The notes under the pieces: model-generated | Told to the model about the DNA's origin: nothing | Seen by the model: only the letters and a program-made list of their open reading frames with translations | Databases searched by the model: none | Part shown: one piece after another, positions 1-8,470 of the stretch | Numbering within the stretch: the first letter of the stretch is position 1 | Layout of the letters: each line of letters opens with the position of its first letter | NCBI GenBank assembly: GCA_034926675.1 | Contig: JAYFQW010000003.1 | Coordinates: 1 to 64,000, forward strand | Direction: 5' to 3' | Origin: Clostridia bacterium | Lineage (GTDB): Bacteria; Bacillota; DTU025 | Length of the DNA stretch: 64,000 nt | Translations under genes and position numbers: made by a program

Positions 1-1062
1 CTGGCTCAGGATCTGGTACTTCGTGAAGCTCATCATCTCCACTGCGATGTCGACGTCACGGATGCGGCTCTCGGCCGCCGTCAGGTTCTCACTCGATGTG
101 GCCAGGTTGGCAATGGTGTGATCAAGCCTGTTCTGGATCGCACCAAGCTTCGAGCGCTCGCCCGACACCGTGTTGATCGCACTGTTGATCGTCGTAATTG
201 CGGAGTTGGCATTGGTCTGCGACGATACGTCGATGCCCTGATTCATGAGATCAACGGTCCAGGCATCGTTGAGAGCCACTGCCACAGTGCCCTGCTCAAA
301 CGTAACGCCATTCTCTGTGTCGCCGCCTGAGACCCCGACGGTTTGGCCCAAATCGGTTGACAGAACATTCCCGGCGGTGTCAAGCCAGTCAAGCCTCGCG
401 ATTTCGGCGCCTGCAGTGGCATCGGTTATGGTGACTCTCACCTGCACTGCGTTCACTTCGGTTCCCGCTGTGTTCACCGTGCCGAAGAGCCTGAGCTTGT
501 CGCCGCCAACCTGCAGACCACCTGCATAGTTGGCCCCGAGATTCCTGTTCTGGTGCACTCCCAGGGCCTTCGCGCTCATGTCGCTCACGTCAACTGTCAG
601 GCTCTGCCCCGCGTTCGCGCCGATGTGGACGGTCTTGCCCTCGAAATTGCCAGCCAGCAGATTCTGAGTGTTGAACTCGGTGGTGCCAGCTATTCGGTTC
701 AGTTCCACCGCAAGGGCGTCGACTTCCTTCTGGATCTCGCCCCTGTCAGCGTTCGTCACAGTGTCGGATGCGGACTGCACAGCCAGCTCTCTCATCCTCT
801 GAAGGATTGAATGGGTCTCACCTAGAGCTCCCTCAGCCGTCTGAAGAAGGGATATCCCGTCCTGGGCGTTTCGCGATGCCTGGTTCAGCCCCTTGATCTG
901 GCCCCTCATCTTCTCCGAGATGGACAGCCCAGCCGCATCGTCGGCTGCGCGTCCAATTCTCAACCCGCTCGACAGCTTCTCCAAGGTCTTGTTCTGGCCG
1001 TCATCATTGGTGACCAGGTTCTTCCACGCGTTCAGCGCGGAGAGGTTGTGGTTAATTCTCAT
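1..1062 (-). CDS. fliC: Flagellin, copy 1 (3' end beyond window)
   Basis: Flagellin, the filament subunit exported by the flagellar type III system. The start at 1062 has an AAGGAGGT ribosome site. The reading frame is open across all 354 visible codons and ends in the C-terminal helix; about 21 residues are missing, judging from the two complete copies. The N-terminal D0/D1 part (starting MRINHNLSALNAWKNLV) and the C-terminal part (ending EMMSFTKYQILSQ) are nearly identical to copies 2 and 3. The centre, about residues 150-290, is different and is the surface-exposed D2/D3 part. It has its own sigma-D promoter (1206-1232), so it can be transcribed apart from copy 2. Confidence 0.95.
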   Translation of the reverse strand, partial: MRINHNLSALNAWKNLVTNDDGQNKTLEKLSSGLRIGRAADDAAGLSISEKMRGQIKGLNQASRNAQDGISLLQTAEGALGETHSILQRMRELAVQSASDTVTNADRGEIQKEVDALAVELNRIAGTTEFNTQNLLAGNFEGKTVHIGANAGQSLTVDVSDMSAKALGVHQNRNLGANYAGGLQVGGDKLRLFGTVNTAGTEVNAVQVRVTITDATAGAEIARLDWLDTAGNVLSTDLGQTVGVSGGDTENGVTFEQGTVAVALNDAWTVDLMNQGIDVSSQTNANSAITTINSAINTVSGERSKLGAIQNRLDHTIANLATSSENLTAAESRIRDVDIAVEMMSFTKYQILSQ

Positions 1063-1205
1063 CTAAGTCATACCTCCTTGTCATTTCGCGACCCGCATCC
1101 ATGCAGGCCAGCATGTTGGTCTTCTTCCGCAGCGCCCCACAGGGCGGTCGTCGCCGCATCCTGTCTCGGCTCAACGCCTCCCTGCGATACTCACTTCTGA
1201 TCCCA

Positions 1206-1232
1206 TTATCGGCATGTCACCGAGGAGGTTTA
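1206..1232 (-). promoter_or_regulatory. Sigma-D (sigma-28) promoter of flagellin copy 1
   Basis: On the minus strand this reads TAAA, 15 bases, GCCGATAA. That matches the B. subtilis sigma-D consensus TAAA-N14-16-GCCGATAT. It lies directly after the stop codon of flagellin copy 2 and about 145 bases before the copy 1 start, leaving a fairly long leader. Confidence 0.8.
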
Positions 1233-1234
1233 GC

Positions 1235-2365
1235 CTACCTGAGCAGCTGCAGCACCGCCTGGGGCTTCTGGTTCGCCTGCGCGAGCATCGCGGTGGAAGC
1301 CTGGCTTAGGATCTGGTACTTCGTGAAGCTCATCATCTCCACTGCAATGTCCACATCGCGGATGCGCGACTCTGCGGCCGTCAGGTTCTCACTCGACGTC
1401 GCCAAGTTCGCAATGGTATGGTCGAGCCTGTTCTGGATCGCGCCGAGCTTGGAACGTTCGCTCGACACATACGTAATCGCAGTGTTGATCTGAGTGATGG
1501 CGGTGTTCGCATTGCCCTGGGTTCTTACATCAATCCCGCCGCCAGTGTTGGAGATCGCGATGCCGTTGAACGCAGCCCCAGCCGTGCCTCCGGCGAATGT
1601 GAAGTCGACTCCAAAGCGGGTCACCGTACCAGTGCCGGTGTTGGCGATATCCACATCGCCGGTGGCTGCCTCAGCGCCGGAAGCGTCGCGCTCACTGAAT
1701 CTTATCTGCAGGTCTCCGGCTCCCACGTCGACCACGGACACATTGAGAGCCACAGTTGCCGCGTTCCACCCCGTGGCCTTGCCTTTCATCGAAAGAGTGC
1801 CCGCACCTCCGGTCCTGACTGCTGACTGGTTGTCGAAGGTGGTTCCAGCAGCCACGTTGATCTCTACTGCAGTGGAACGCATGTCGGAAATAGTCACCTT
1901 GAGGTTCTGCGTTGCGTTCGCGCCGATGTGGATGGTCTTGTCGGCGAACCCGCCGGTGAGAAGAGATTGGGTGTTGAACTCGGTGGTGTTGCCGATCCTC
2001 GTAATCTCTGAGGAGAGCGCATCCATCTCCTTCTGGATCTGATAGCGGTCCTCGCCGGTCACCGTATCGGACGCGGATTGCACTGCGAGTTCTCTCATCC
2101 TCTGCAGGATCGAGTGAGTCTCTGAGAGCGCGCCCTCAGCCGTCTGCAGGAGCGAGATCCCGTCCTGGGCGTTTCGGGATGCCTGGTTCAGCCCCTTGAT
2201 CTGTCCCCTCATCTTCTCCGAGATCGATAGTCCGGCTGCGTCATCAGCCGCCCTGCCGATCCGAAGACCGCTCGACAGCTTCTCCAAGGTCTTGTTCTGC
2301 CCATCGTCATTGGTGACCAGGTTCTTCCACGCGTTCAGCGCGGATAGGTTGTGGTTGATCCTCAT
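1235..2365 (-). CDS. fliC: Flagellin, copy 2
   Basis: Complete flagellin of 376 residues. The conserved D0/D1 ends frame a central part (about 150-300) rich in Thr, Gly and Ala that is unlike the other two copies. The C-terminal motif ending NQKPQAVLQLLR forms the D0 helix. The ATG is preceded by AAGGAGGT. The copy differs from copy 3 by single changes in the shared D1 region (for example SGLRIG against SGVRIG), so the copies are divergent paralogues and not a recent duplication. Its own sigma-D promoter lies at 2506-2532. Confidence 0.96.
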   Translation of the reverse strand: MRINHNLSALNAWKNLVTNDDGQNKTLEKLSSGLRIGRAADDAAGLSISEKMRGQIKGLNQASRNAQDGISLLQTAEGALSETHSILQRMRELAVQSASDTVTGEDRYQIQKEMDALSSEITRIGNTTEFNTQSLLTGGFADKTIHIGANATQNLKVTISDMRSTAVEINVAAGTTFDNQSAVRTGGAGTLSMKGKATGWNAATVALNVSVVDVGAGDLQIRFSERDASGAEAATGDVDIANTGTGTVTRFGVDFTFAGGTAGAAFNGIAISNTGGGIDVRTQGNANTAITQINTAITYVSSERSKLGAIQNRLDHTIANLATSSENLTAAESRIRDVDIAVEMMSFTKYQILSQASTAMLAQANQKPQAVLQLLR

Positions 2366-2505
2366 TCTGTTTACCTCCTTGTCGTTTCGCGACCCGCATC
2401 CTTGCAGATCAGCATTTTGATCTCGTCAGAGCGTCCCTTGAGGTCGTCGTTGCCGCATCCCGTCTCGGTCCAACACCTCCCCTGCAGGACTATCTTCTGA
2501 TCACA

Positions 2506-2532
2506 TTATCGGCATATGTTCGTCCACATTTA
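2506..2532 (-). promoter_or_regulatory. Sigma-D promoter of flagellin copy 2
   Basis: The minus strand reads TAAA, 15 bases, GCCGATAA, the same boxes and spacing as the promoter of copy 1. It lies about 140 bases before the start codon of copy 2. Confidence 0.8.
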
Positions 2533-2583
2533 GGGGCAAGAACTTGCCCTAGGGCATGTGCCCGAAGGCAGCCGCAACGCACG

Positions 2584-2640
2584 AAAACACGTGAACCAGA
2601 TCAAGAAGGGGCGACCGCGCCGCCCCAGTTCTGGTTCACG
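2584..2640 (-). terminator. Terminator after flagellin copy 3
   Basis: Two nested inverted repeats: an outer 11-bp stem (2590-2600 with 2630-2640) and an inner GGGGCG/CGCCCC stem (2608-2613 with 2621-2626). On the minus strand the outer stem is followed by TGTTTTCG. It sits 16 bases after the stop of flagellin copy 3 and separates that unit from the copy 2 promoter. Confidence 0.7.
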
Positions 2641-2655
2641 CCATTGCCGGTCAGA

Positions 2656-3753
2656 TTACCTGAGCAGCTGAAGCACCGCCTGTGGCTTCTGGTTCGCCTG
2701 CGCGAGCATAGCCGTGGAAGCCTGGCTCAGGATCTGATACTTGGTGAAGCTCATCATCTCGACTGCAATGTCCACATCGCGGATTCGCGACTCGGCAGCC
2801 GTCAGGTTCTCACTCGATGTGGCCAGGTTGGCGATAGTATGGTCAAGCCTGTTCTGGATAGCGCCAAGCTTGGAGCGCTCGCCTGAGACTGTATTGATGG
2901 CATCGTTGATCTTGGTAATCGCAGCGTTCGCGGAGGATTGGGTAGACACGTCGACGCCGCCTTTTAGGTCGACCATGATCGTGTCGCCATCCTTCAGCGT
3001 GCCTGTATCTGCCGCCCCGAAGGTGAGGCCTGCATGTGCGACAGTAGCAGTTACAGCTGTCGAAGCTGATGCAGCGCCAACGTCCGTGCCATCCGCCTTG
3101 AGCAGCTGAACCGTGAAGTTTCCTGCAGCGACAACGACCTTCGCCGTTGCTGCTCCCTCGAATCCCGTGTAATCTGGAGTCCCGTACACGGCCAGCTTGC
3201 CTTCGAACACATTCTTGTGCGATGCATCTGCGCCGAACACCCAGTCCACCGAAAGCGCCTTCGCGTCCATGTTTCCGATGTTCACCTTCAGGCTCTGGTC
3301 AGCGTTTGCGCCAATGTGGACGGTCTTGTTCGTGAAGTTGCCCTCAAGCAGTTTCTGAGTGTTGAACTCAGTGTCGGTGGAGATCCTGTCGGCCTCATTC
3401 CTAAGTGCATTGACCTCCTTCTGGATCTCTGCACGATCGGAGTCAGTCACAGTGTCTGAAGCCGACTGCACCGCAAGTTCTCTCATCCTCTGCAGGATCG
3501 AATGGGTCTCTCCCAGCGCGCCCTCAGCGGTCTGCAGGAGCGAGATTCCGTCCTGTGCGTTCCTCGACGCCTGATTCAAGCCCTTGATCTGGCCGCGCAT
3601 CTTTTCTGAGATGGACAGCCCCGCTGCGTCGTCGGCTGCCCGCCCTATCCTAACGCCGCTCGACAGCTTCTCTAAAGTCTTGTTCTGCCCATCATCATTC
3701 GTCACAAGGTTCTTCCATGCATTCAAAGCAGAAAGGTTATGGTTGATTCTCAT
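2656..3753 (-). CDS. fliC: Flagellin, copy 3
   Basis: Complete flagellin of 365 residues with the same D0/D1 ends as copies 1 and 2 and a third, distinct central part (about 160-280). It starts with ATG at 3753 after an AAGGAGGT site. It lies just downstream of fliW, the gene for the flagellin-binding regulator. No sigma-D box like those of the other two copies is visible upstream; a sigma-A-like pair with a short spacer is present at 3814-3840. This copy may therefore be transcribed differently from its sisters. Confidence 0.95.
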   Translation of the reverse strand: MRINHNLSALNAWKNLVTNDDGQNKTLEKLSSGVRIGRAADDAAGLSISEKMRGQIKGLNQASRNAQDGISLLQTAEGALGETHSILQRMRELAVQSASDTVTDSDRAEIQKEVNALRNEADRISTDTEFNTQKLLEGNFTNKTVHIGANADQSLKVNIGNMDAKALSVDWVFGADASHKNVFEGKLAVYGTPDYTGFEGAATAKVVVAAGNFTVQLLKADGTDVGAASASTAVTATVAHAGLTFGAADTGTLKDGDTIMVDLKGGVDVSTQSSANAAITKINDAINTVSGERSKLGAIQNRLDHTIANLATSSENLTAAESRIRDVDIAVEMMSFTKYQILSQASTAMLAQANQKPQAVLQLLR

Positions 3754-3813
3754 TACGGGTCCTACCTCCTTGTCAAATTCTGTAGATCATCCACGTCCAT
3801 GTGGAAGTCCGCT

Positions 3814-3840
3814 GTTATATTCTGTTTCACCCCCTATCAA
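3814..3840 (-). promoter_or_regulatory. Possible sigma-A type promoter of flagellin copy 3
   Basis: The minus strand reads TTGATA, 15 bases, TATAAC. Both boxes are five-of-six matches to the sigma-A consensus, but the spacer is two bases shorter than the usual 17. It lies in the 157-base gap between fliW and the flagellin. No TAAA/GCCGATAA pair was found in this gap. Confidence 0.35.
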
Positions 3841-3910
3841 GACGAGGAGGAGGCTTACGCCTCCATCCTTCCACTCCCATGTGTGTCATCGATGCAACCG
3901 CATCGAAGGC

Positions 3911-4381
3911 TCATTCCCCCGCAACTTGATCGTGCTTCCCACAGCCAACAACCCCATGCCTCGTCGAGTACTCCGTGCCCCTGAGCACCACCTGCTCTCC
4001 TTGGCGCCTGCTCCGAGATATGACGATCGGCGCCGCGAGGTTCGCGGTTACGCTCACCGAACCGTCTGCCTTGCCCTCATGCCCCCTGACGCTCACCACT
4101 GCAAGCACGAGCGCATCCTCGGGGCATTTCACTCCGATCTCCGCCAGGCTCTCATCTGGGATGTCCGGCTCGTAGCCTGCGAAGACGAGAAATGGATCGA
4201 TCACCAAGAGGGCAAGTTCGGGATTGTCGGCGGAGTGCAGCCACATGAGGTTGGCGCCGCCTGAATGGTTCAACACGAAGAAGCTCCGCGTCTCCTCGAA
4301 CGCAGGCAGTCCACGGGGAAAAGTGATGATGCTATCCTCATCAATAGATAGCATCCCAAACCTGCTGCTGTTGACCTCCAT
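3911..4381 (-). CDS. fliW: Flagellar assembly factor FliW
   Basis: FliW (156 residues) binds free flagellin in the cytoplasm and, in other Firmicutes, relieves or controls CsrA repression of flagellin mRNA. Recognisable family features are the N-terminal GMLSIDEDSIITFPRGLPAFE stretch and the central LLVIDPFLVFAGYEPDIPD stretch. The ATG at 4381 is chosen because GGAGGG lies seven bases upstream; the ATG at 4387 would sit against that site. It is placed between the HD-GYP gene and flagellin copy 3. The csrA gene that normally follows fliW is not in the next 157 bases, nor seen elsewhere in the window. Confidence 0.92.
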   Translation of the reverse strand: MEVNSSRFGMLSIDEDSIITFPRGLPAFEETRSFFVLNHSGGANLMWLHSADNPELALLVIDPFLVFAGYEPDIPDESLAEIGVKCPEDALVLAVVSVRGHEGKADGSVSVTANLAAPIVISRSRRQGEQVVLRGTEYSTRHGVVGCGKHDQVAGE

Positions 4382-4401
4382 GCTCATCCCTCCAGGCGCA
4401 C

Positions 4402-5439
4402 TCAGTCTCTCAGAACCTCTGTTACCAACACCGTCTGATTCTCCGCCGCTGCCAGCACGATCTCCCGCATCTGGAGCGCCTCTGATCCGTCCGCCTCGTA
4501 GAATACTCGCACCGTGGGCCGTGTAGTGAGCCCTTTGTAGACTCGCGTCACTACGCCCTTCTCGCCGCCGTTAAGCTTCACCATAGTGCCAACCGGATAT
4601 GGGGCCACGTACTGCATGACGCCCATTACAGTTGTGCGGTCGAACTCGAACCCCGCGGTGCTCGTTACGTAGTCGAAGGCCTCCTGTCGGCTCAGCCGCT
4701 CACCCATTGGGTTTCCCTCTGATATGATGCTGCAGTATGTATCGGCAACCGACACGATTCTCGCTAGTGGGTCGATGTCATTCCCAGCAATTCCTCTCGG
4801 AAACCCGCTCCCATCGTGCCTCTCGTGGTGCTGAAACACAATCGCCCTGCTGTAAGCGGAGAACCTCGCGTCCTGCCTGAGAACCCTCAGTGAGTAGTCC
4901 GGATGTTTCTCCTGCTCCTCCGCGAATACCATGCCAACATCGCACAGCAGAGCCCCGAGCCCCACATCCACGACACGCTTGGGAAGCCCCGCCTTCTCGG
5001 TCACGAACATCGCGAGGGCCGCAGCGTTGATCGGGTTCAGATACGGGCAATCCTCCACCCTGGCAACCGGAGTGATCTCCACAGTGCCCTGCCCCGCCGA
5101 AGCCAGCCCTTCCTCTATGCTGTGCACCAGGCCCAGGAGGTCGTCGAAAGGAAGCGAGGTCTTCTCCACGGCGCCGGCAGCACGCAGGTTCTCGTGGAGT
5201 GCCCTCAGTATCTCCCTGCCCTGAGTTATCACCGCCCGCGGCACCGATTCCACCACGCTCAAGTCGTCGACGCGCGGATCCTCTATGGCCACCTCGGCCA
5301 CTCCGAATTCGGCGAGACGGGTTACGAGCACATCGGTGAGCGCCGTTCCCGCCTGTACCCGAATCACCCCTGCTTCGTTGTAGATATGCTCGGCGAGCCT
5401 CATCCCCGGCTTCGCATGCTCCACTCCGACCTTTCTCAT
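4402..5439 (-). CDS. Degenerate HD-GYP domain protein in the chemotaxis operon
   Basis: A 345-residue protein. The N-terminal part (1-90) resembles the DUF3391-like segment before many HD-GYP domains. The HD-GYP domain spans about 100-290 and a small beta-rich end follows. HD-GYP enzymes hydrolyse cyclic di-GMP. The motif HHERHDGSGFPRG is present (GFP in place of GYP), but the position of the HD pair reads LLCDVGM, so the metal-binding His is Cys. The first conserved His also appears to be lost. Catalysis is therefore doubtful and a binding role is possible. The start at 5439 overlaps the cheR stop in an ATGA, which fixes it and implies coupled translation. Confidence 0.8.
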   Translation of the reverse strand: MRKVGVEHAKPGMRLAEHIYNEAGVIRVQAGTALTDVLVTRLAEFGVAEVAIEDPRVDDLSVVESVPRAVITQGREILRALHENLRAAGAVEKTSLPFDDLLGLVHSIEEGLASAGQGTVEITPVARVEDCPYLNPINAAALAMFVTEKAGLPKRVVDVGLGALLCDVGMVFAEEQEKHPDYSLRVLRQDARFSAYSRAIVFQHHERHDGSGFPRGIAGNDIDPLARIVSVADTYCSIISEGNPMGERLSRQEAFDYVTSTAGFEFDRTTVMGVMQYVAPYPVGTMVKLNGGEKGVVTRVYKGLTTRPTVRVFYEADGSEALQMREIVLAAAENQTVLVTEVLRD

Positions 5440-6263
5440 TGCACTGCAGCTTCCTTCCAATTAGGAACACGTTTGTAGAAGAACGATGAAACAGCGGAAA
5501 GCCCGATATCTCGGGCGTTCAGGATCGTCTCGGTCCCGCCCACGAACAGCACACCGTTATCCTTGAGGCTTGCCTGGAATTTGCGGTACAGCTCCTGCTT
5601 CGCAGGCTCAGTGAAGTAGATCACGACGTTCCTGCATAGTATCAAGTCGAACCCTCGGTCGAACCTGTCGGCCAAGAGGTTGTGCATCTTGAACTGCACC
5701 TTCGACTTGATCTGCGATGAAAGCACGTAGTTGTCTCCGGACACTGTGAAGTACTTGGCCTGCCGGACAGACGAAACATTCCGAACATCAGCCGACCCAT
5801 ACACTCCAGCCACAGCCTTCGACATTATCCCGGTGTCCAGGTCTGTCGCAAGCAACCTGTGATAGCCTTTCGGCGCCACAGAGTCCAGTATCATCGCTAC
5901 GGAGTAGATTTCTGCTCCATTTGAGCAACCCGCACTCCAAACAGATAGATTCGGCGATTGCTGCAAAAGCATGGGGATGATCTTCTGCTCAAGCTCCGCG
6001 AATTTCTCGGGGTTCCGGAAGAACTCCGATACATTGATGGTTATATAATCAGTGAACTTGTCGAGCTCGCGCTTGTCTCTCTCGATCAACTGTCCGTAGG
6101 CCGTGAATGACGACGCGCCTGCCCGGTCCATCAGCCCGGCGATTCTCCGCTGCATCTGCTGGGCCTTGTATAGGCCCAGGTCGATGCCTGTGAGGGCCAC
6201 AACCTTCCTGCGGAACACCTCATAGTCCGCAGGATCCACTGCAATCTCTGCTGCAATACTCAT
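5436..6263 (-). CDS. cheR: Chemotaxis protein methyltransferase CheR
   Basis: CheR (275 residues) methylates glutamates of chemoreceptors using S-adenosylmethionine. The N-terminal helical domain covers about 1-75, with the NVSEFFRNPEKF motif leading into the methyltransferase fold. The SAM-binding loop SAGCSNGAEIYS, the ATDLD acidic motif and LILCRNVVIYF are all present. The ATG at 6263 has GAGG nine bases upstream. It follows cheB and overlaps the HD-GYP gene by four bases. It acts with CheB and CheD in adaptation. Confidence 0.96.
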   Translation of the reverse strand: MSIAAEIAVDPADYEVFRRKVVALTGIDLGLYKAQQMQRRIAGLMDRAGASSFTAYGQLIERDKRELDKFTDYITINVSEFFRNPEKFAELEQKIIPMLLQQSPNLSVWSAGCSNGAEIYSVAMILDSVAPKGYHRLLATDLDTGIMSKAVAGVYGSADVRNVSSVRQAKYFTVSGDNYVLSSQIKSKVQFKMHNLLADRFDRGFDLILCRNVVIYFTEPAKQELYRKFQASLKDNGVLFVGGTETILNARDIGLSAVSSFFYKRVPNWKEAAVQ

Positions 6264-6280
6264 CGGCAAATACCTCGCAG

Positions 6281-7450
6281 CTACAATGATAGAACAGCGT
6301 CTACTATCTCATCGGCGATCTTTGGAAGTGGGACTATCCGATCCGCGTCTCCTCTTTCAACTACCGATCTGGGCATTCCATATACAACACAGGTTGATTC
6401 GTGTTCGATTACGGTCTTGCCGCCGAGCCTCTTGACCCTTGCCGCGGCATCGGCGCCGTCGGAGCCCATACCGGTCATGATCACCCCGACCGTCTTGTTT
6501 CGGAACAGGTCAACAGCTGAGTTCATAGTCATGTCCACTGCCGGGCGCACTCCATGCATAGGAGGGCTGGAATCGAGGGCCACTGTTCCATCGGGCTTCA
6601 CTAGCATGTGATATCCGCCCGGAGCGACTAAGGCCTCGCCTTCAGTTATGAGCTCCCCGCCCTGCGCCTCGGCAACCTTGATTCGAGATGTGTCGTTAAG
6701 CCGATCCGCCAGGGACTTCGTGAACCCGGCCGGCATGTGCTGGATTACAAGAACTCCCGCAGGCAAATTCGGCGGGAGGAAGGGCACTACCTGAGTGAGC
6801 GCCCTAGGCCCACCAGTGGATGTGCCTATCACCACCACGGCTCTGGCCTTAGCCCCTCGTGGCCTTGCCTCTTTGGCCGCAACCGTCGCCCCCGGACGCA
6901 GGGCAGTCGCCTCGCTCGTCGCTGTCGACTTCGGCCCGTTGGCAGACCCAGCCGGCCCAACCAGCCCAGCCCGTCCAGGGCCTCCCGATCCTCCCTGGGC
7001 CCCCACCGGCGTTCGCATCTCTCGCACTAGCGCCCGCACCCTGCTGCGAGACACGCCCGCCGCTGCCCTGACCTTCGCAAGCAGCTCATCCCGGACCTTT
7101 TCAATATCGAGAGATATTGCGCCCGATGGCTTGGGCACGAAGTCCACTGCACCGAGAGACAGGGACCGTATGGTGACCTCCGCGCCTGCCTGCGTCAGCG
7201 ATGAGAGCATCACGACTGGAATTCCCAGTTCCCCCGCGAGCACTGGGAGAGCCGACAGCCCGTCCATGACAGGCATCTCCACGTCTAGAGTGATCACATC
7301 CGGGCGCACGGTCCTCGCCTTTGCGATGGCATCAGCCCCATCTCGCGCTGTTCCAGCCACCGAGATCTCTGGGTCGGAGGAAAGCATCTCCGATATGATC
7401 TTGCGCATAAAGGCGGAGTCATCCGCAACGAGCACAGATATCTGACCCAT
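6281..7450 (-). CDS. cheB: Chemotaxis response regulator methylesterase CheB
   Basis: CheB (389 residues) removes receptor methyl groups and deamidates receptor glutamines. The receiver domain (1-120) has the phosphoacceptor Asp in ITLDVEMPVMDG. A linker rich in Gly, Pro and Ala spans about 145-200. The C-terminal methylesterase domain has catalytic Ser in GTSTGGP, His in QHMPAGF and Asp in MTGMGSDGA. The linker is longer than in most homologues. The start overlaps the last bases of cheY (TGATG), so the two are translationally coupled. Confidence 0.97.
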   Translation of the reverse strand: MGQISVLVADDSAFMRKIISEMLSSDPEISVAGTARDGADAIAKARTVRPDVITLDVEMPVMDGLSALPVLAGELGIPVVMLSSLTQAGAEVTIRSLSLGAVDFVPKPSGAISLDIEKVRDELLAKVRAAAGVSRSRVRALVREMRTPVGAQGGSGGPGRAGLVGPAGSANGPKSTATSEATALRPGATVAAKEARPRGAKARAVVVIGTSTGGPRALTQVVPFLPPNLPAGVLVIQHMPAGFTKSLADRLNDTSRIKVAEAQGGELITEGEALVAPGGYHMLVKPDGTVALDSSPPMHGVRPAVDMTMNSAVDLFRNKTVGVIMTGMGSDGADAAARVKRLGGKTVIEHESTCVVYGMPRSVVERGDADRIVPLPKIADEIVDAVLSL

Positions 7451-7806
7451 CAGCCAACCAGCTTCTTCACGGAGGACAGGACCTTATCAGGCTCGAACGG
7501 CTTGAGCACGAAGTCCTTCGCCCCCGATTTAATCGATTGAATCACCATGGCCTGCTGCCCCATGGCCGACACCATCACTATCTTGGCGCCAGGATCGGCT
7601 TCACGGATCTCCTTGAGTGCAGTGAGCCCGTCCATGACCGGCATGGTGATATCCATTAACACCACGTCTGGCTTATGCTCCCTGTATTTCTCCAATGCAT
7701 CGAGTCCGTTCTCCGCCTCCAGCACATCGTACCCATTCTGGCTGAGCAGTTTTGCACACCTCATGCGCATGAAGGCAGCGTCATCAACAACCATCACAGT
7801 GGACAC
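7450..7806 (-). CDS. cheY: Chemotaxis response regulator CheY
   Basis: A single receiver domain of 118 residues. It has the acidic pocket VVDDAAFMR, the phosphoacceptor Asp in VVLMDITMPVMDG, a switch Ser in MVSAMGQ and the Lys in FVLKPFEPD. Phosphorylated by CheA, it binds the flagellar switch and sets the sense of rotation. It starts with GTG at 7806 behind a GGGGGTGTGAG stretch. It lies between cheD and cheB. Confidence 0.95.
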   Translation of the reverse strand: MSTVMVVDDAAFMRMRCAKLLSQNGYDVLEAENGLDALEKYREHKPDVVLMDITMPVMDGLTALKEIREADPGAKIVMVSAMGQQAMVIQSIKSGAKDFVLKPFEPDKVLSSVKKLVG

Positions 7807-7828
7807 CAGCTCACACCCCCAAGTGATC

Positions 7829-8470
7829 CTAGAGCTCGCGTTCGGTCATCCCGGGCAGACGCACATACACCTTCCTTGCGCCCACATGGAACCGCATCGT
7901 CCGTCCGTTGCTTCCTCCGACATCGGCTGCTACAATTGGCACTCCCGCCTCCAGCAGCGCCGCCCTCACAGCCTCCGCGTTTCGGGCGCCGATGTCGAGC
8001 CCGGCGCCTTGCCCGGGCACATCGAACATCCTGGCGCCTCCGGCGATCTTCGCTTGAAGCCTGCCACGGGAACCGCCTCTACGAACCGTCTCCCCCACGA
8101 GCCTTCCTACGCCCAAGTCTGCGTACCTCGCTACCTCGTTCTCACCGGATCCCAGTGAGCTCGTTGGCAGCACCACATGGGCCATGCCGCCGATCCTGGT
8201 CTCCGGATCCTGAATGACGACCCCGACGCAGGACCCGAGGCCGTAGGCGACAAGCACCGAATCGAAGTCCGCGGTAACGTGCAGTCCGCCCATGCCAATC
8301 GACACGACTCCGTCTACGCCCGCATTTTCCTGAGAATCTCCGACAATCGGCTCCTGTGCCTGAACCTGCGCGAGCCTCTTGGTCGGCGCCGCTGCCATGG
8401 CCTGTCCGGCCCGGGCTAACTCTGCGGATGCGAGCTTGAGAAGGGCTATTACATTGTCGCTATTCTGCAT
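7829..8470 (-). CDS. cheD: Chemoreceptor glutamine deamidase CheD
   Basis: CheD deamidates receptor glutamines and in B. subtilis-type systems works with CheC-class phosphatases. The catalytic Cys is in YGLGSCVGVV, the His in GGMAHVVLP, and GRTMRFHVG supplies the Thr. At 213 residues it is about 50 longer than the common length of around 160. The extra part is an N-terminal extension (about 1-55) with no recognised domain. GAGGAG lies five bases before the ATG, and the gene overlaps the cheA 3' end by 11 bases, which supports the long form. Confidence 0.93.
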   Translation of the reverse strand: MQNSDNVIALLKLASAELARAGQAMAAAPTKRLAQVQAQEPIVGDSQENAGVDGVVSIGMGGLHVTADFDSVLVAYGLGSCVGVVIQDPETRIGGMAHVVLPTSSLGSGENEVARYADLGVGRLVGETVRRGGSRGRLQAKIAGGARMFDVPGQGAGLDIGARNAEAVRAALLEAGVPIVAADVGGSNGRTMRFHVGARKVYVRLPGMTEREL

